This document shows, in pieces, positions 40,566 through 50,714 of a stretch of 64,000 nucleotides of DNA. The DNA lies in assembly GCA_030068145.1 (NCBI GenBank), contig JAPJBO010000186.1, positions 174,001 to 238,000 of the forward strand, in the 5' to 3' direction. The notes under the pieces were generated by a model that worked only from the letters and a program-made list of their open reading frames with translations, was not told the DNA's origin and made no database searches. The translations under genes and the position numbers were made by a program. Source of the DNA: Diplonema papillatum (taxonomy: Eukaryota > Euglenozoa > Diplonemea > Diplonemida > Diplonemidae). Each line of letters begins with the position of its first letter. Positions within the stretch are counted from its first letter, which is position 1.

Positions 40566-40915
40566 AAAGACAGAATTTCCGCCCTACCACCCTGAAATGC
40601 AGATATACAGATGAAATGCCACTAGAAACAATGAACCGGTGTCTGAAGTGCGGTCATTTCTCCACCAGACAAGTGAAGGGGTGCAAGAGCTGGAGTAGAC
40701 GGGATAGGAGGGATGGACGTACACTCGGGTGCATAAGACGAACCCGCGACACCTCGCACACCTCCGCAACCGATTGCGACCGACAACGACACGCCTTTGT
40801 CAGCCCATCGAGTTGTCCAACGCGGCCACTCCTGACACAGTCAAGTGATCCCTCAGACACTGTGCAAACACGAGTGCCCAGCACACACGCACTCAGTCAC
40901 ACCTGGTAGATTCAG

Positions 40916-41608
40916 GAACCGAGGAGCACAGCACGACGAAATGCCGAGTGCAAGACGGCGGCGGCGTGCTGCCGCAGCGGGCATCATGCCTGCCGCACGC
41001 ATGGCAGAGGAACCTGCCAAGAATGCAGGAGGCTCCCGACGTTGACGCAGAGGAAACCGGCAGCGTGCTGCCGCCGCGGCCACCACCAACCCAACGAACC
41101 GAACGTCCCGGCAACCCCCGGACACAGCAACAAGAAGAAGAGACCCTTCTCACCCACCCAGGTGGGCGTACAACGAGAAACGCCGGCGGGCAAGCGCGCG
41201 GCGCAGGCGCCGCCCGCCGTAGCGAAGCAGAAGACGGCGACGACCGGACGGGCAGCCAAGAGGCCGCCACCAACGCCAGGGACCGGCGAACGACCAGCGT
41301 TGAAAAAGAGGGTGCTCGGCACCCCGAAGGAGAGCCCGATCACCGGCCGCAAGCGGAAGAAGGCGAAGGCGACCACGCCCGAGTCAGGGGTGCAACGAAG
41401 AAAGAGGAAGGCCCTTCAAGCAAGCAGCTACCAGAAACGTCCGACGTCCCCAAGGACTCCAGTGCCCTCGAGAGTGAAAAACGTGCAAGCCTGTCCGCAA
41501 CAGTGCCCCCCCACGCAATCCCCGGAACCGCAAGAAAGCCCAGCGCCCCTGGCGCCACAAGTACTCGACCTTGACGACGCAATGACAGGTGACGACGTCA
41601 TAAAGTAA
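40916..41608 (+). CDS. 3' exon: Cys/His-rich segment plus basic Pro/Lys-rich tail
   Basis: After GGTAGATTCAG, a plausible acceptor, one frame is open for 230 codons with strongly G/C-biased third positions. There is no in-frame ATG near the start, so upstream exons are missing. The first 60 residues are rich in Cys and His (ECKTAAACCRSGHHACRTHG, then GTCQECRR, then a second CCRRGHH) and look metal-binding. The rest is basic, with KKKRPFSPTQ and TGRKRKKAKATTPESG, several SP/TP sites (PTSPRTPVPS), and an acidic end (LDLDDAMTGDDVIK). A nuclear, phosphorylated, nucleic-acid-associated protein is likely, but no family is recognised. DNA at 40600-40690 (MNRCLKCGHFSTRQ) may be a preceding exon. The other two open frames here have poorer codon bias. 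Confidence 0.55.
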   Translation, partial: EPRSTARRNAECKTAAACCRSGHHACRTHGRGTCQECRRLPTLTQRKPAACCRRGHHQPNEPNVPATPGHSNKKKRPFSPTQVGVQRETPAGKRAAQAPPAVAKQKTATTGRAAKRPPPTPGTGERPALKKRVLGTPKESPITGRKRKKAKATTPESGVQRRKRKALQASSYQKRPTSPRTPVPSRVKNVQACPQQCPPTQSPEPQESPAPLAPQVLDLDDAMTGDDVIK

Positions 41609-42629
41609 CCTTAAGCGGCGACACAGTGCATGCTAATCCATGGGGTTCATGTACTTAAAAGAACTCAATACTTAACGGCTTATCACGTGGGCGGCCCTGA
41701 GATTACCCCCTCAGCCTCAGGTGACACCACTTTATCTTTAGCCATACTTCAACGTTCTTATGACGCGAAGTGACCATGCAAGCCGTGTATAGCCGCAACT
41801 CGTCTGTCTTCTCTGCAGTGGCGTGGTTGTCGTGCGGACGAACGAAACCAAGGAAAGAAAGAGAAGTATCGTTGCGTTGGAAGAGACGTGAGGGGGTTCC
41901 ATCGGGCAAGCGCGCCCAATCATTTCTTGTTCTTTTCAGGATAGCGCGTCTTTTTTTTTCTTGGCGGTGTTTGTGCTACCGTCATTTTTTTTTCAACCTC
42001 TTTTGTTCCAGGGCATTAGCTTGGTCACCGGCCCATTTTCCAAATTTGGACCGCTAACGGCTTTTGCGTCCTCACTCAGGAATGGGCTCAACACAGCGCA
42101 ACGCGACGTATCTTCACGACAAGGCTGGGCCCCTGAGTGCCTTGGATTGCACATTGGCCTGGGTGATGGTGCTGTACCATTTTCTTATTTTTCTCCGCCG
42201 GCTTTTCCAAATGTGGACTGACAGTCCAAATGTGGCTACAGGAGCTAATCCCCTGTTGTTCTTCGACGTGTACAGAGTATACACCTCGCTAAGGGGGTAC
42301 CTTGTAATGTGCAACCGATGTTCCAGAAGTGTTCCGTTCGATACGAATGTACGACCATATTTCTATAAATGGTGTTTGGAAAAGAATGCTCTGTCCAGAC
42401 CTGACGCAGAGGGTCTCTCTCAAGCGGTTCAGTTTCCGCACACACGTTGCAATTGTGGCTACAACCAAAAAGCTACATGCTTCGAACAACGGGACTTCTT
42501 TTTCGGAAAAAAAGAAGTAGGCGGGAAGGAAACGTTGAGGTTTTCCTGCTCGCGACCTTTCCCTTTCAACATCCGACAAGCGGTCAGGATAGGGGCGGCG
42601 CGTGATGTTGAGAACACTCGGGAGGTGCG
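41609..42629. other. No gene recognised
   Basis: A plus-strand frame (42064-42687, 207 codons) spans part of this region but has no codon bias and runs into repeat R3. Runs of T lie near 41951 and 41983. Nothing else is supportable. Confidence 0.3.
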
Positions 42630-42805
42630 GGAGGATTGCACTAAGAAAATACTCGAGGGACTGCCTTGTGCTCACGCCCGCCACTAAACCCAGATTCACC
42701 TGTGTTTCGTGTGGGCTACAGCGCATTTACTTCTTTTGATATTTTGCAGCTGGCAGCCTCCTCAAGCATTTCCTGCAAAGCAGGTGCTTTTACAAAAAAA
42801 AGAAA
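42630..42805. repeat. Dispersed repeat R3, copy 2 (internally deleted)
   Basis: It matches 21619-21845 and 59111-59345 at both ends (ATACTCGAGGGACTGCCTTG and CAGCCTCCTCAAGCATTTCC) but lacks the middle third, going from CCTTGTGCTCA directly to CGCCCGCCACTAAACC. It is in the same orientation as the other copies. Confidence 0.65.
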
Positions 42806-42924
42806 GCCGCGTATGGCCAGTCTTGCGTTTGACGTTGAAGTTGGCTGTGATTTGATGATACGCTCTGTGCATCCCAATCGTGTGCGGTCGGCCCTCCGCG
42901 GTTTCTTCAAAACGACATACTACT

Positions 42925-43170
42925 GTGATGGTGGGAGTCTTTGTAACTGATATCACTAGCGCAATAGCATGATCCACCGATAAGTGCAATTGATGTCACC
43001 CTCGATCAACCGCAGTTGAGCCGAGGGGTTGAGTGACCGCTTTAACTCGGGGAAACGAGCTTGGGCGAGGACACCAGGGTTAGGGTGGGTGGAAAAAACT
43101 TTACTTTTAACCAACCCCGCCCTGTGTGAAGTTCTCTTTTTTCGAATACCCAACCGCAACGGCGAGATCA
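42925..43170. repeat. Dispersed repeat R4, copy 1
   Basis: Shared motifs with 45985-46110 include TTTGTAACTGATATCACTAG followed by CGCAA, an ACTTTACTTTTAACCAACC-type run, and GTGTGAAGTTCTC. An inverted piece lies at 50825-50890, where the motif reads GCGCTAGTGCTATCAGTTAC. No ends or coding content were identified. Confidence 0.5.
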
Positions 43171-43199
43171 CAAGCTTATGATGCTCGGTTCGGGGTCTG

Positions 43200-43800
43200 C
43201 TTGGGGTGTGCGATACGCGTGTGTTTGCGTGTTGCCAGGCTCGGTTTCGTTTACTCTGACCCCATTTGTGGCCGCCTCACTCTGGCCTGAGCTCTCTGCA
43301 TCACGCCTATTGGCTTCACGGGATAAGTGTCGGCAGTAAAGGCGAGCTGATGACTCTCCAGTCGTCAGCCTGACGAGACGGCTTGCCTGGCTCTAAGCTG
43401 CCTGCTGTGAGTTTTGGGCACAGTCACTTGGGCAATACTGAATCTTCAGTGTGGCCCGTCTGACATTCTGGTCCGATCTCTGCCCACCACGTTTGATTCG
43501 CTTTCTGACCCCCCGCCTCAGCGCAGTCTGTGTGAGCATCAATTAGACATAGAAGGACTCCTGTGCGTCTATCTGACTGCCGGGTCGAACGGCCCGTCTG
43601 ACCTTACTGAAGATGCTGGTCTGATCTCTGTTACTTGTTTGATTTCGATCTGACTGCCGCTTGACTACCCTCTTAGTGAGTGAGTCGTGTGCGGCGCTTT
43701 GAAGATCGTGTCTCTTGACCGTCTCAGAGCTGGCTACTGGCGTCCGACTGAAGCCTCCGGGCAGAAGCGGCACCGCGTGCTTCTGGTTTGAGTGACAAGA
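43200..43800 (+). other. Possible rDNA external transcribed spacer
   Basis: This stretch directly precedes the 18S rRNA 5'-terminal sequence at 43801 and has no coding character. It is rich in TCTGACC/TCTGACT-type motifs. If the 18S start is a true rDNA fragment, the DNA before it would be 5' external transcribed spacer, but I have no independent evidence for that. Confidence 0.3.
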
Positions 43801-43826
43801 AACCTGGTTGATCCTGCCAGCAGTCA
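43801..43826 (+). rRNA. Fragment: first 26 nt of 18S rRNA
   Basis: AACCTGGTTGATCCTGCCAG is the highly conserved 5' end of eukaryotic small-subunit rRNA, and it continues CAGTCA, matching the usual TAGTCA at five of six positions. After that the sequence no longer matches 18S (no TATGCTTG). A 20-nt exact match by chance in 64 kb is very unlikely. The copy is a fragment of about 26 nt and cannot be functional. Confidence 0.6.
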
Positions 43827-43937
43827 ACAACAATGGGCTGATTGCGCTTGGTGCGACCCGTCGATGAGCTTGTCCAACTCTTCCTCGTTTTCAGGGATGG
43901 AGTCGAGCTGCGTCTTCTTCGCGTTCAACTCCTGCTC
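43824..43937 (-). pseudogene. Short exon-like fragment of a coiled-coil protein
   Basis: The minus strand has a 37-codon frame reading EQELNAKKTQLDSIPENEEE then LDKLIDGSHQAQ, strongly helical and charged. An AGCAG precedes the GAG codon as a possible acceptor. The frame ends at a stop formed at the junction with the 18S fragment. It is probably a displaced piece of a host coiled-coil gene; the family is unknown. Confidence 0.35.
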
Positions 43938-44765
43938 TCAGTCCCCTGCCCGATCCGAGGCGTTTACGCTGGCTTGCTGTTCACCTGTTGCATGGCATGT
44001 GTGTAAAGATTCGTGGCGTTCAGTGGGGTTCAGTGGGTAGCTAACCGTATTTGGACCCCTGCTGTGCTATGCACCAGCTGTGTTCACCACACTGCTTGTT
44101 TCACTGAGGTGCGCGTAGGTATTGCGGTACACAAGATGCCAGCGTTGGAGCTCGGTCTTTGAATCGGGTCAGGTACTCCTAACAAGTAGTACCATGGTGT
44201 GAGGACTTGTGTTCGGAATGGCAGAAAGTGACAACTCCGTTTGCAGATTCCCCGAGTCACAGCAGATCTAGGTGCACCGACAGTGGAGACACAACTCTCA
44301 GGAAGGCACCAATTCGGACAGGATTGTTGCCACCGACCCAAAAGTCCAAGCTCGCGAGGCCCGAGATGCGCGAAATTTAGGAAGAGACGCGTGGTTTTGT
44401 TGTGAAAAAAAAAAAGCAATGGTACAGAAACCTTTGAAGGCTTCCCCCTAGTGGGTAGGGTCTTCACCGTACGGCAGTTGCTTGGGGTTTGAAATGATGG
44501 GCAATTTGGATTTACTTTTTTTTTTTTTTTTTTTTGGGGGGGGGGGGGGGGGGGCTGCACGACCCACTTGCTATGAGGTTTCACATGGTATGCAACATGT
44601 GAAACGAGACAACATAATATTTCGAGACTGGAGGCCCTATGAACATGCAATGTGAATAGCCTCTATTCGAGCCAACCCGGCTTTTATGTGTGAAAAAGTG
44701 TATTGTTTATTTGGAAAGCGCTGAGGGCCGGGGGGGTCTCCCCCCCGGGTACTGGCGCCGAACGC
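43938..44765. other. No gene recognised; T/G homopolymer block
   Basis: The region contains a run of about 20 T followed by about 19 G (44516-44554). An A-run lies at 44405-44414. No frame on either strand is convincing. Confidence 0.35.
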
Positions 44766-45175
44766 CACCAGAACCCGAACTTTGCTTCGCCCGAACTTAG
44801 CTTCGCCCGAACTTTGCTTCACCCAGAACTTAGCTTCGCCCGGACTTTGTTTCGCCCGAACTTAGCTTCGCCCGAACTTTGCCTCACCCGAACTTTGCTT
44901 CGCCCGAACTTTGCTTCACCAGAACTTTGCTTCACCCGAACTTAGCTTCGCCCGAACTTTGCTTCGCCCGAACTTAGCTTCACCCGAACTTTGCTTCGCC
45001 CGAACTTTGCTTCACCTTCGCCCGAACTTTGCTTCACCAGAACTTTGCTTCACCCGAACTTTGCTTCGCCCGAACTTTGCTTCGCCCGAACTTTGTTTCG
45101 CCCGAACTTAGCTTCACCAGAACTTTGCTTCACCCGAACTTAGCTTCGCCCGAACTTTGCTGTTTCCCGAACTTT
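44766..45175 (+). repeat. 16-bp minisatellite, about 25 units
   Basis: Units are GCTTCGCCCGAACTTT with frequent variants GCTTCACCCGAACTTT, GCTTCACCAGAACTTT and the ACTTAGCTT type. The array decays at the right with GCTGTTTCCCGAACTTT. Long stop-free frames across it result from the repeat unit. Confidence 0.85.
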
Positions 45176-46969
45176 AACTGCTGCCTCCAGTCTCGCCACG
45201 CGCCGGCCTTAGCCGAGCGCACGTACCATGCACACATGAGAATACATTTAAGAAACATGACATGAACATAATCTGAAAGCACTTGCCATTGCCGTACTTG
45301 TGTCACATGTCATCAACAACATGCGGATCACTGTTTCGAGTTTGACGGATCTTTCCATAACAACTGGGTCGTGTGCCTTTGGAACCGGGGCGGTCGCTAG
45401 CAGCAACGTAGCCGCGGGAAAGGTGTGGAACGAGATTGTGCTTCTTCTTGAGTTGATTCTTTCTTTTCTTTATTTTTACTTTTGGCGTATTTTGCGAGGT
45501 GTTGGGGTGCTTGCTGCGGGGTCGCTAAGCAGGCCGATATTTCGAAACAGCGTCCGTGAGTACGGTGAACTGCAACCCATCCCGTCTGCTGGCAGTCATG
45601 TTGCACCCTTTTTTTTTCGCATGCCATGGCTGACCAGACGCTGACAGGACGTCTGCATCATCCGGGGCCTGTGCTACCTCCTGTACCCGACAATCCCGAA
45701 TAACGCATTTTCTTTCTTCGAGTGAAAGTTCGCTTGAAACTCCGGGTGTTTAGAGTCTCCGGGACGACCTTCGTCAATGTTTTTTAGCGTTTTTAGCGGG
45801 GTTGTGGCACTGTGCGCTGCCTCCGACTCAAGCTTTGCAAGCTGTGGACAAGGACACGATGTCAGGTTTTACGAAAGGTTTATACGCAGCCCTACATAAC
45901 CTGAGACTTGTACCAGGCTGCGTGGGGTGTGTATCGCACCCACCAAGAAGGGAGTTTCTGCTCTTCGTATTGTCTGACGAGAACTGTCTAGAAGAAAGGG
46001 AGAAGTAAGAACACGTCTTTGCAACTGATATCACTAGCGCAAGGGAATGTTAAGTGAAAAACTTGACTTCTTCCTTGAACCAACCACACCCTGAAGGATG
46101 TGTGAAATTCTCTAATAAGATAACCGCGCCGCCGGCGATGCAGAGAATCGCTACAGATTCTTTGCGTTCTAACCCAAAACTCTAATCGACTTTCGTGTTG
46201 CATCAACTCCCTCAGTGAAACTGTGACATGCTTGTAAGACGCAGCGCATACCAGCAGTAGAAGGACTTCTACAAGTTCCTGGGTGAATTGCGCAGAACTG
46301 GAGGAAGTATTGCTTCTTGCGGGTAAAGTGGCTCATGGCGTCTTGGAACGGTTGGAACGGTGGAGTCGATTCGCCAGCACTACACCCCCTCGGTGAATGA
46401 CTGTTCTGCCGTTCTCCCTCCAAACTCCCTACAGACTTTCACATGCAACGGGAGTGGGTGTTTTTCGGTCTTCTCCTTTTTGCAGTGGGAGCATCTTTTC
46501 AATTGGGATCCGACCGTCCTTTCCGAGAAGAAATGCGTAGTTTTGTTTCATTCTTTTACAAATGAAAAAATGAAGTGCCTGGACGGAAGGCCCCAGGCCA
46601 CTTCGAAGATACGGTCTTTCCGGTGGTGAAGAGCAATGTCAGGGAGAAGAGGGGGGCAGCGACTACACAACATCATCTCAGATGCGACGCAGCGATGAAG
46701 CTGATTCGTGGGAAACGTCGAGCGTTCTCAATATTACTTGTGCCAGACCCCCCCTTTCCATTATTCGTTCAGTGTTTTTTGCGTTTCCGACGAACCCGAA
46801 TGGGCGTACCGATTGGTGCGTTTCGACCTTTTTTTTTTTTCCTCCGCGTCCATTCGTTCACACGCAATAACAGCAGCTTTCCGTGTATCTTGAGTCCAAA
46901 AAGACGGTTAGCATTAAACAAGATTTTAGGGGGGTCGAACTCTCCCGAAAGAATGGCCGGTGGTTGACG
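45176..46969. other. Repeat fragments; no gene
   Basis: The fragment 45797-45850 is a piece of retroposon R2 (GGTTGTGGCACTGTGC..CTGCCTCCGACTCAAGC). The fragment 45955-46110 contains R4-type motifs and a unit (TCGTATTGTCTGACGAGAAC) that is found inverted near 50905. The remaining frames (45300-45644, 46360-46629) are not convincing. Confidence 0.35.
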
Positions 46970-48641
46970 ATACGTCAAGAAGTAATAACCTTTAGTAGAA
47001 TCAAGTTCTGATTCACGAGGCTTGCACCGACGGTGCGTGAGCCATGGAGGTGAAGCGCAGGACTGCAGAGCGAGACGACGAAGTGTCGTCTCAACTGGAG
47101 GAAAGCGAAAAGGGTGCCAACGTAGGACGCAGACGTGTTGAGCAAGACGAGAGACGGGGGACAGACTAAACCCGCACACAGGGAAGTGGATGGGAGCAAC
47201 ACCACCGTCGTGTGGTGACACGCAGGAGTGGCTCTTTTCGGTCGGAAATCCCCGGAACTCCCACAACCAGGCTACATCAACATTTTGCATGTCGAGTCAA
47301 GCTCCGGTTCGCGAGGCTTACACCGACGGACGATGAGCACAGAGGTGAGCACCACAGCGCAGAACGCGCCGAGGCAGCAGAGCGCCGACGAAGTGCTGCG
47401 CCAGCGGAGCCGACGACGAGGGCGAGGGGGTGTCGTCCACGTAGGCCGACGTGTTGAGGAGCACGAGGGAGTCCGGGCGGACGGTGACCGCGCACAGGGA
47501 CGTCAGCAGGGACGGCAGCAGCGTCACCGTTGTCCGTTGTGGGGTCACGCAGCAAGGCCAGAGATGGCACTTTTCTTGGTCAGAAAATCCCGGAACTCCC
47601 GCACCCCCCGGAGGCTACGTCATCAACCTTTTGCAAGTCGAGTCAAGCGCGCGCAGAGAAATGGCTAGGAGCTACGCCACCGTCGCGGTGACACCCAGCA
47701 GCAAGGCCAGAGGTTGTTGTTTTCGGTCGGAAACTCCCGAAAGGCTGACATCCAGGCTATGCCATCAACCTCTTGCACGTCGAGTCAAGCAGCGGCTTGC
47801 AACGACGGACGATGAGCACAGAGGTGAGCACCACAGCGCCGAGGCAGCAGAGCGCGACGACGAGGGCGAGGGGTTGTCGTCCACGTAGGCCGACGTGTTG
47901 AGGAGCACGAGGGAGTCCGGGCGGACGGTGACCGCGCACAGGGACGTGGACGGCAGCAGCGTCACCGTTGTCCGTTGTGGGGTCACGCAGCAAGGCCAGA
48001 GACTGGCACTTTTCTTGGTCAGAAAATCCCGGAACTCCCGCACCCCCCGGAGGCTACGTCATCAACCTTTTGCACGTCGAGTCAAGCGCGCGCAGAGAAA
48101 TGGCTAAGAGCTACGCCACTGTCACCCAGCAGCAAGGCCAGAGGTTGTTGTTTTCGGTCGGAAACCCCCGAAAGGCTGACATCCAGGCTATGCCATCAAC
48201 CTTTTGCACGTCGAGTCAAGCACCGGTTCACGCGGCTTGCACCGACGAACAATGAGCACAGAGGTGAGCACCACAGCGCCGAGGCAGCAGAGCGCGACGA
48301 CGAGGGCGAGGGGTTGTCGTCCACGTAGGCCGACGTGTTGAGGAGCACGAGGGAGTCCGGGCGGACGGTGACCGCGCACAGGGACGTCAGCAGGGACGGC
48401 AGCAGCGTCACCGTTGTCCGTTGTGGGGTCACGCAGCAAGGCCAGAGACTGGCACTTTTCTTGGTCAGAAAATCCCGGAACTCCCGCACCCCCCGGAGGC
48501 TACGTCATCAACCTTTTGCACGTCGAGTCAAGCGCGCGCAGAGAAATGGCTAGGAGCTACGCCACCGTCGCGGTGACACCCAGCAGCAAGGCCAGAGGTT
48601 GTTGTTTTCGGTCGGAAACTCCCGAAAGGCAGACATCCAGG
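46970..48641 (-). repeat. Tandem broken copies of the 3' end of the type I membrane protein gene
   Basis: Segments at about 47273-47570, 47757-48000 and 48190-48440, spaced 430-485 bp, repeat the last 80 or so codons of the gene at 48642 plus its 3' flank, in the same orientation. A more diverged copy is at about 46975-47230. Each keeps a piece encoding VRPDSLVLLNTSAYVDD and most keep LTSVLIVRRCKP. Several lack about 30 bp before the membrane span, which breaks the frame there. A shorter sub-unit around the stop codon (ACTCGACGTGCAAAAGGTTG) is itself duplicated within each unit. Confidence 0.8.
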
Positions 48642-49868
48642 CTATGCCATCAACCTCTTGCACGTCGAGTCAAGCACCGGTTCACGCGGCTTGCACCGAC
48701 GGACGATGAGCACAGAGGTGAGCACCACAGCGCAGAACGCGCCGAGGCAGCAGAGCGCGACGACGAAGTGCTGCGCCAGCGGAGCCGACGACGAGGGCGA
48801 GGGGGTGTCGTCCACGTAGGCCGACGTGTTGAGGAGCACGAGGGAGTCCGGGCGGACGGTGACCGCGCACAGGGACGTGGACGGCAGCAGCATCACCGTC
48901 GTGGTGATGCCGGAAAGGCCGGAGGTGGTGGCGGGGGCGGGCTGGTCGGACGGCGGGTGGTGGGGAGACGCGGTGGTGTTGTACGACGACACCCCGTGCA
49001 GCCCCTCGGCGGAAAGCAAGGCGCCGGTGCTCGGATCGAACGCCAGCGACGTCGGAGTGCTCGCCGTGTCGAACAGCGGCTGGCAATAAGGGGCATGCGG
49101 CTGCGAGACGTCGCACGACGCAATCCGCCCCGCGCCTAGCTCCCCGTCGAATCCAACGAACATAAAATCCGACCCCGGGTCCCCTTGAACCAGCTCAAGC
49201 GCCACCACGCGAGCGCCGAACGTCACGTTGCGAATTCCCTGCACCAGCGGCGGAACGGACCAGTCCAACACCCGAACGAGTCCTTCCCCACACGAGAGGT
49301 ACAACGTCTCCGATGCGAAGTGCACCGCGGCGTTGGTGACTGTGCACACCGGGTACACGTTGTCGATGGAGAGGGCGTTTTTGTCGACGATGTGCACGTC
49401 TTCGTTTGCCCCGATGAGCAGAAAGGTGTTGTTCGCGTCGAGGAGGACGACCGGCGATCCGGGGAAGCTGAGCGTGTTTTCAACGGAGGCCGCCGCCCCG
49501 CCTTCGGCCAGCGCCACCTTCAGCACGGTTCCCGTGTGTGCGGAGGTTTGATACACGCCGATGTAGACGAGGGACGCGTTCTCGCGGTCACGCTCGAGGG
49601 CGGTGATGTTGCCGAGTGCGCTGAAGTGCAGCCTGGTCTTCTCGAAGGGCTCGCCGCGGGCAGGCCACGGCACGACGCTGACGAACGCGGTCCCGTTGCC
49701 TTCGGTCCCAGGCACCAGGATATACGACCCGCCCCCAACCCTCCCCCCGTCCATCAGCAGAACCCCGTCGCCGACGTGCGGCACCGGCACCCGAGCCGTC
49801 TCGCGGAGCACCAGGTCCCCGCAGGCGCCGGCGGCCAGCAGCAAGAGTGCGCCGACCCCTGCCCCCAT
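48642..49868 (-). CDS. Type I membrane glycoprotein, unknown function
   Basis: This is an ATG-started frame of 408 residues. Residues 1-17 (MGAGVGALLLLAAGACG) form a signal peptide. The ectodomain (18-365) is rich in short beta-type segments and Gly turns, with seven N-x-S/T sites (GNGT, GNIT, ENAS, NNTF, RNVT, YNTT, LNTS). Repeated patterns such as VYIGVYQTSAHTGTVLKVAL and FMFVGFDGELGAGRI suggest a beta-propeller, though I cannot name the family. A membrane span follows at about 367-390 (HFVVALCCLGAFCAVVLTSV), then a short basic tail (RRCKPREPVLDSTCKRLMA). It is thus likely a surface or endomembrane protein with a small cytosolic tail. The start lies next to a 29-base G-run (49896-49924). 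Broken copies of the 3' end follow downstream. There is no sign of an intron. Confidence 0.8.
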   Translation of the reverse strand: MGAGVGALLLLAAGACGDLVLRETARVPVPHVGDGVLLMDGGRVGGGSYILVPGTEGNGTAFVSVVPWPARGEPFEKTRLHFSALGNITALERDRENASLVYIGVYQTSAHTGTVLKVALAEGGAAASVENTLSFPGSPVVLLDANNTFLLIGANEDVHIVDKNALSIDNVYPVCTVTNAAVHFASETLYLSCGEGLVRVLDWSVPPLVQGIRNVTFGARVVALELVQGDPGSDFMFVGFDGELGAGRIASCDVSQPHAPYCQPLFDTASTPTSLAFDPSTGALLSAEGLHGVSSYNTTASPHHPPSDQPAPATTSGLSGITTTVMLLPSTSLCAVTVRPDSLVLLNTSAYVDDTPSPSSSAPLAQHFVVALCCLGAFCAVVLTSVLIVRRCKPREPVLDSTCKRLMA

Positions 49869-49891
49869 CTTTTCGGCGGCCGAAAAGATTG

Positions 49892-49895
<4 letters not shown>

Positions 49896-49924
<29 letters not shown>

Positions 49925-50095
49925 TGTGCTTTGCTTTGCTTTTTTAGCGTTATTTGTGGATTAGAAGGTCGGTATTTTAAAGTCTCCGGTTGACCGTAGA
50001 GGCTTGGGTATGGCGGGGGGTTGAGAAAAGTGAAAGAGTGCGACTCGTTTCGGGTGTTGTGTCACTCCGTTGTGAAACCTTGTGAAGTCCCCTTT
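49896..50095 (+). repeat. G-run and dispersed repeat R1, copy 2
   Basis: A run of 29 G (49896-49924) is followed by a copy of R1 (TAGCGTTATTTGTGGAT, GTCGGTATTTTAAAGTCT, GTAGAGGCTTGGGTA and GTCACTCCGTTG) in the same orientation as at 11806-11960. The run lies 27 bp upstream of the ATG of the membrane protein gene, where it might affect transcription or be an insertion junction. Confidence 0.65.
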
Positions 50096-50348
50096 TTTGT
50101 TTGCTTGTTTTTTTGTGCTTCCGGGCCGGTAATATACGCTCAGTCACAGTTGCCTGTGACAGCGTTCTCTTTTTTTTACTGAGGTTCGCCTTGTTGTGTT
50201 GGGTTCGGACGAGCCCCCGTTGTTTTTTTCTTTTTTCTCCTTCGTGGTGGCGGTCTTGGAACACTATTTTATTAGAGCGTGCGTATGTAGGTAGTTGTGC
50301 CGAATGGCGTGTGGATGTAAGGATTTATGGAGGTGCGCGTGTGTGTAT
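50096..50348. other. No gene recognised
   Basis: Short T-rich interval between repeat R1 and the hairpin element. Nothing supportable. Confidence 0.3.
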
Positions 50349-50470
50349 TACCGTATTTCTAAAAATGTTGGCCCCCCCTAAAAAAGTTGGCCGGAAAAAA
50401 TGGTGGCCGGAAATAAACCTGGCGCCCCCCAAAACCGCCAGGTTTATTTCCGGCTAACATTTTTTTGGTA
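50349..50470. mobile_element. Short hairpin element (MITE-like)
   Basis: The ends are imperfect inverted repeats: TACCGTATTTCTAAAAATGT on the left and the complement of TACCAAAAAAATGTTAGCCG on the right. The inside has a strong hairpin of GCCGGAAATAAACCTGGCG with its complement at 50435-50454. Length is about 120 bp and it has no coding capacity. Termini of this kind are common in Tc1/mariner-type MITEs, but assignment is tentative. Confidence 0.6.
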
Positions 50471-50483
50471 AAAGCAAGTTGTA

Positions 50484-50714
50484 CTTAAAGGGGGGGGGGG
50501 TCGAATAATAACAGTTATTTGACACGCGTCTGGTTGTCTAAAAACACTACCACTTAAAGGGGGGGGGTCGAATAATAACAGTTATTTGACACGCGTCTGG
50601 TTGTCTAAAAACACTACCACTATTTGATCCTGCTACTGTTCGGCTACCCGGAACTTTTTTTATTATTCGACAAATCGAATAGTAACACAGTGTTATTATT
50701 CGACCCCCCCTTTA
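50484..50714. mobile_element. Hairpin element with duplicated left end
   Basis: The terminal inverted repeat CTTAAAGGGGGGGTCGAATA continuing ATAACA is matched by its complement at 50691-50714. The left 69 bp (50484-50552) are repeated directly at 50553-50621, including the inverted repeat and GACACGCGTCTGGTTGTC. The compact element would be 50553-50714; the extra left end could be a local duplication or a nested insertion. Confidence 0.65.

Noticed and set aside
12090-45175. Repeat arrays as CRISPR candidates
   Set aside because: The arrays are contiguous tandem units without unique spacers, and there are no cas genes; the genome is eukaryotic.
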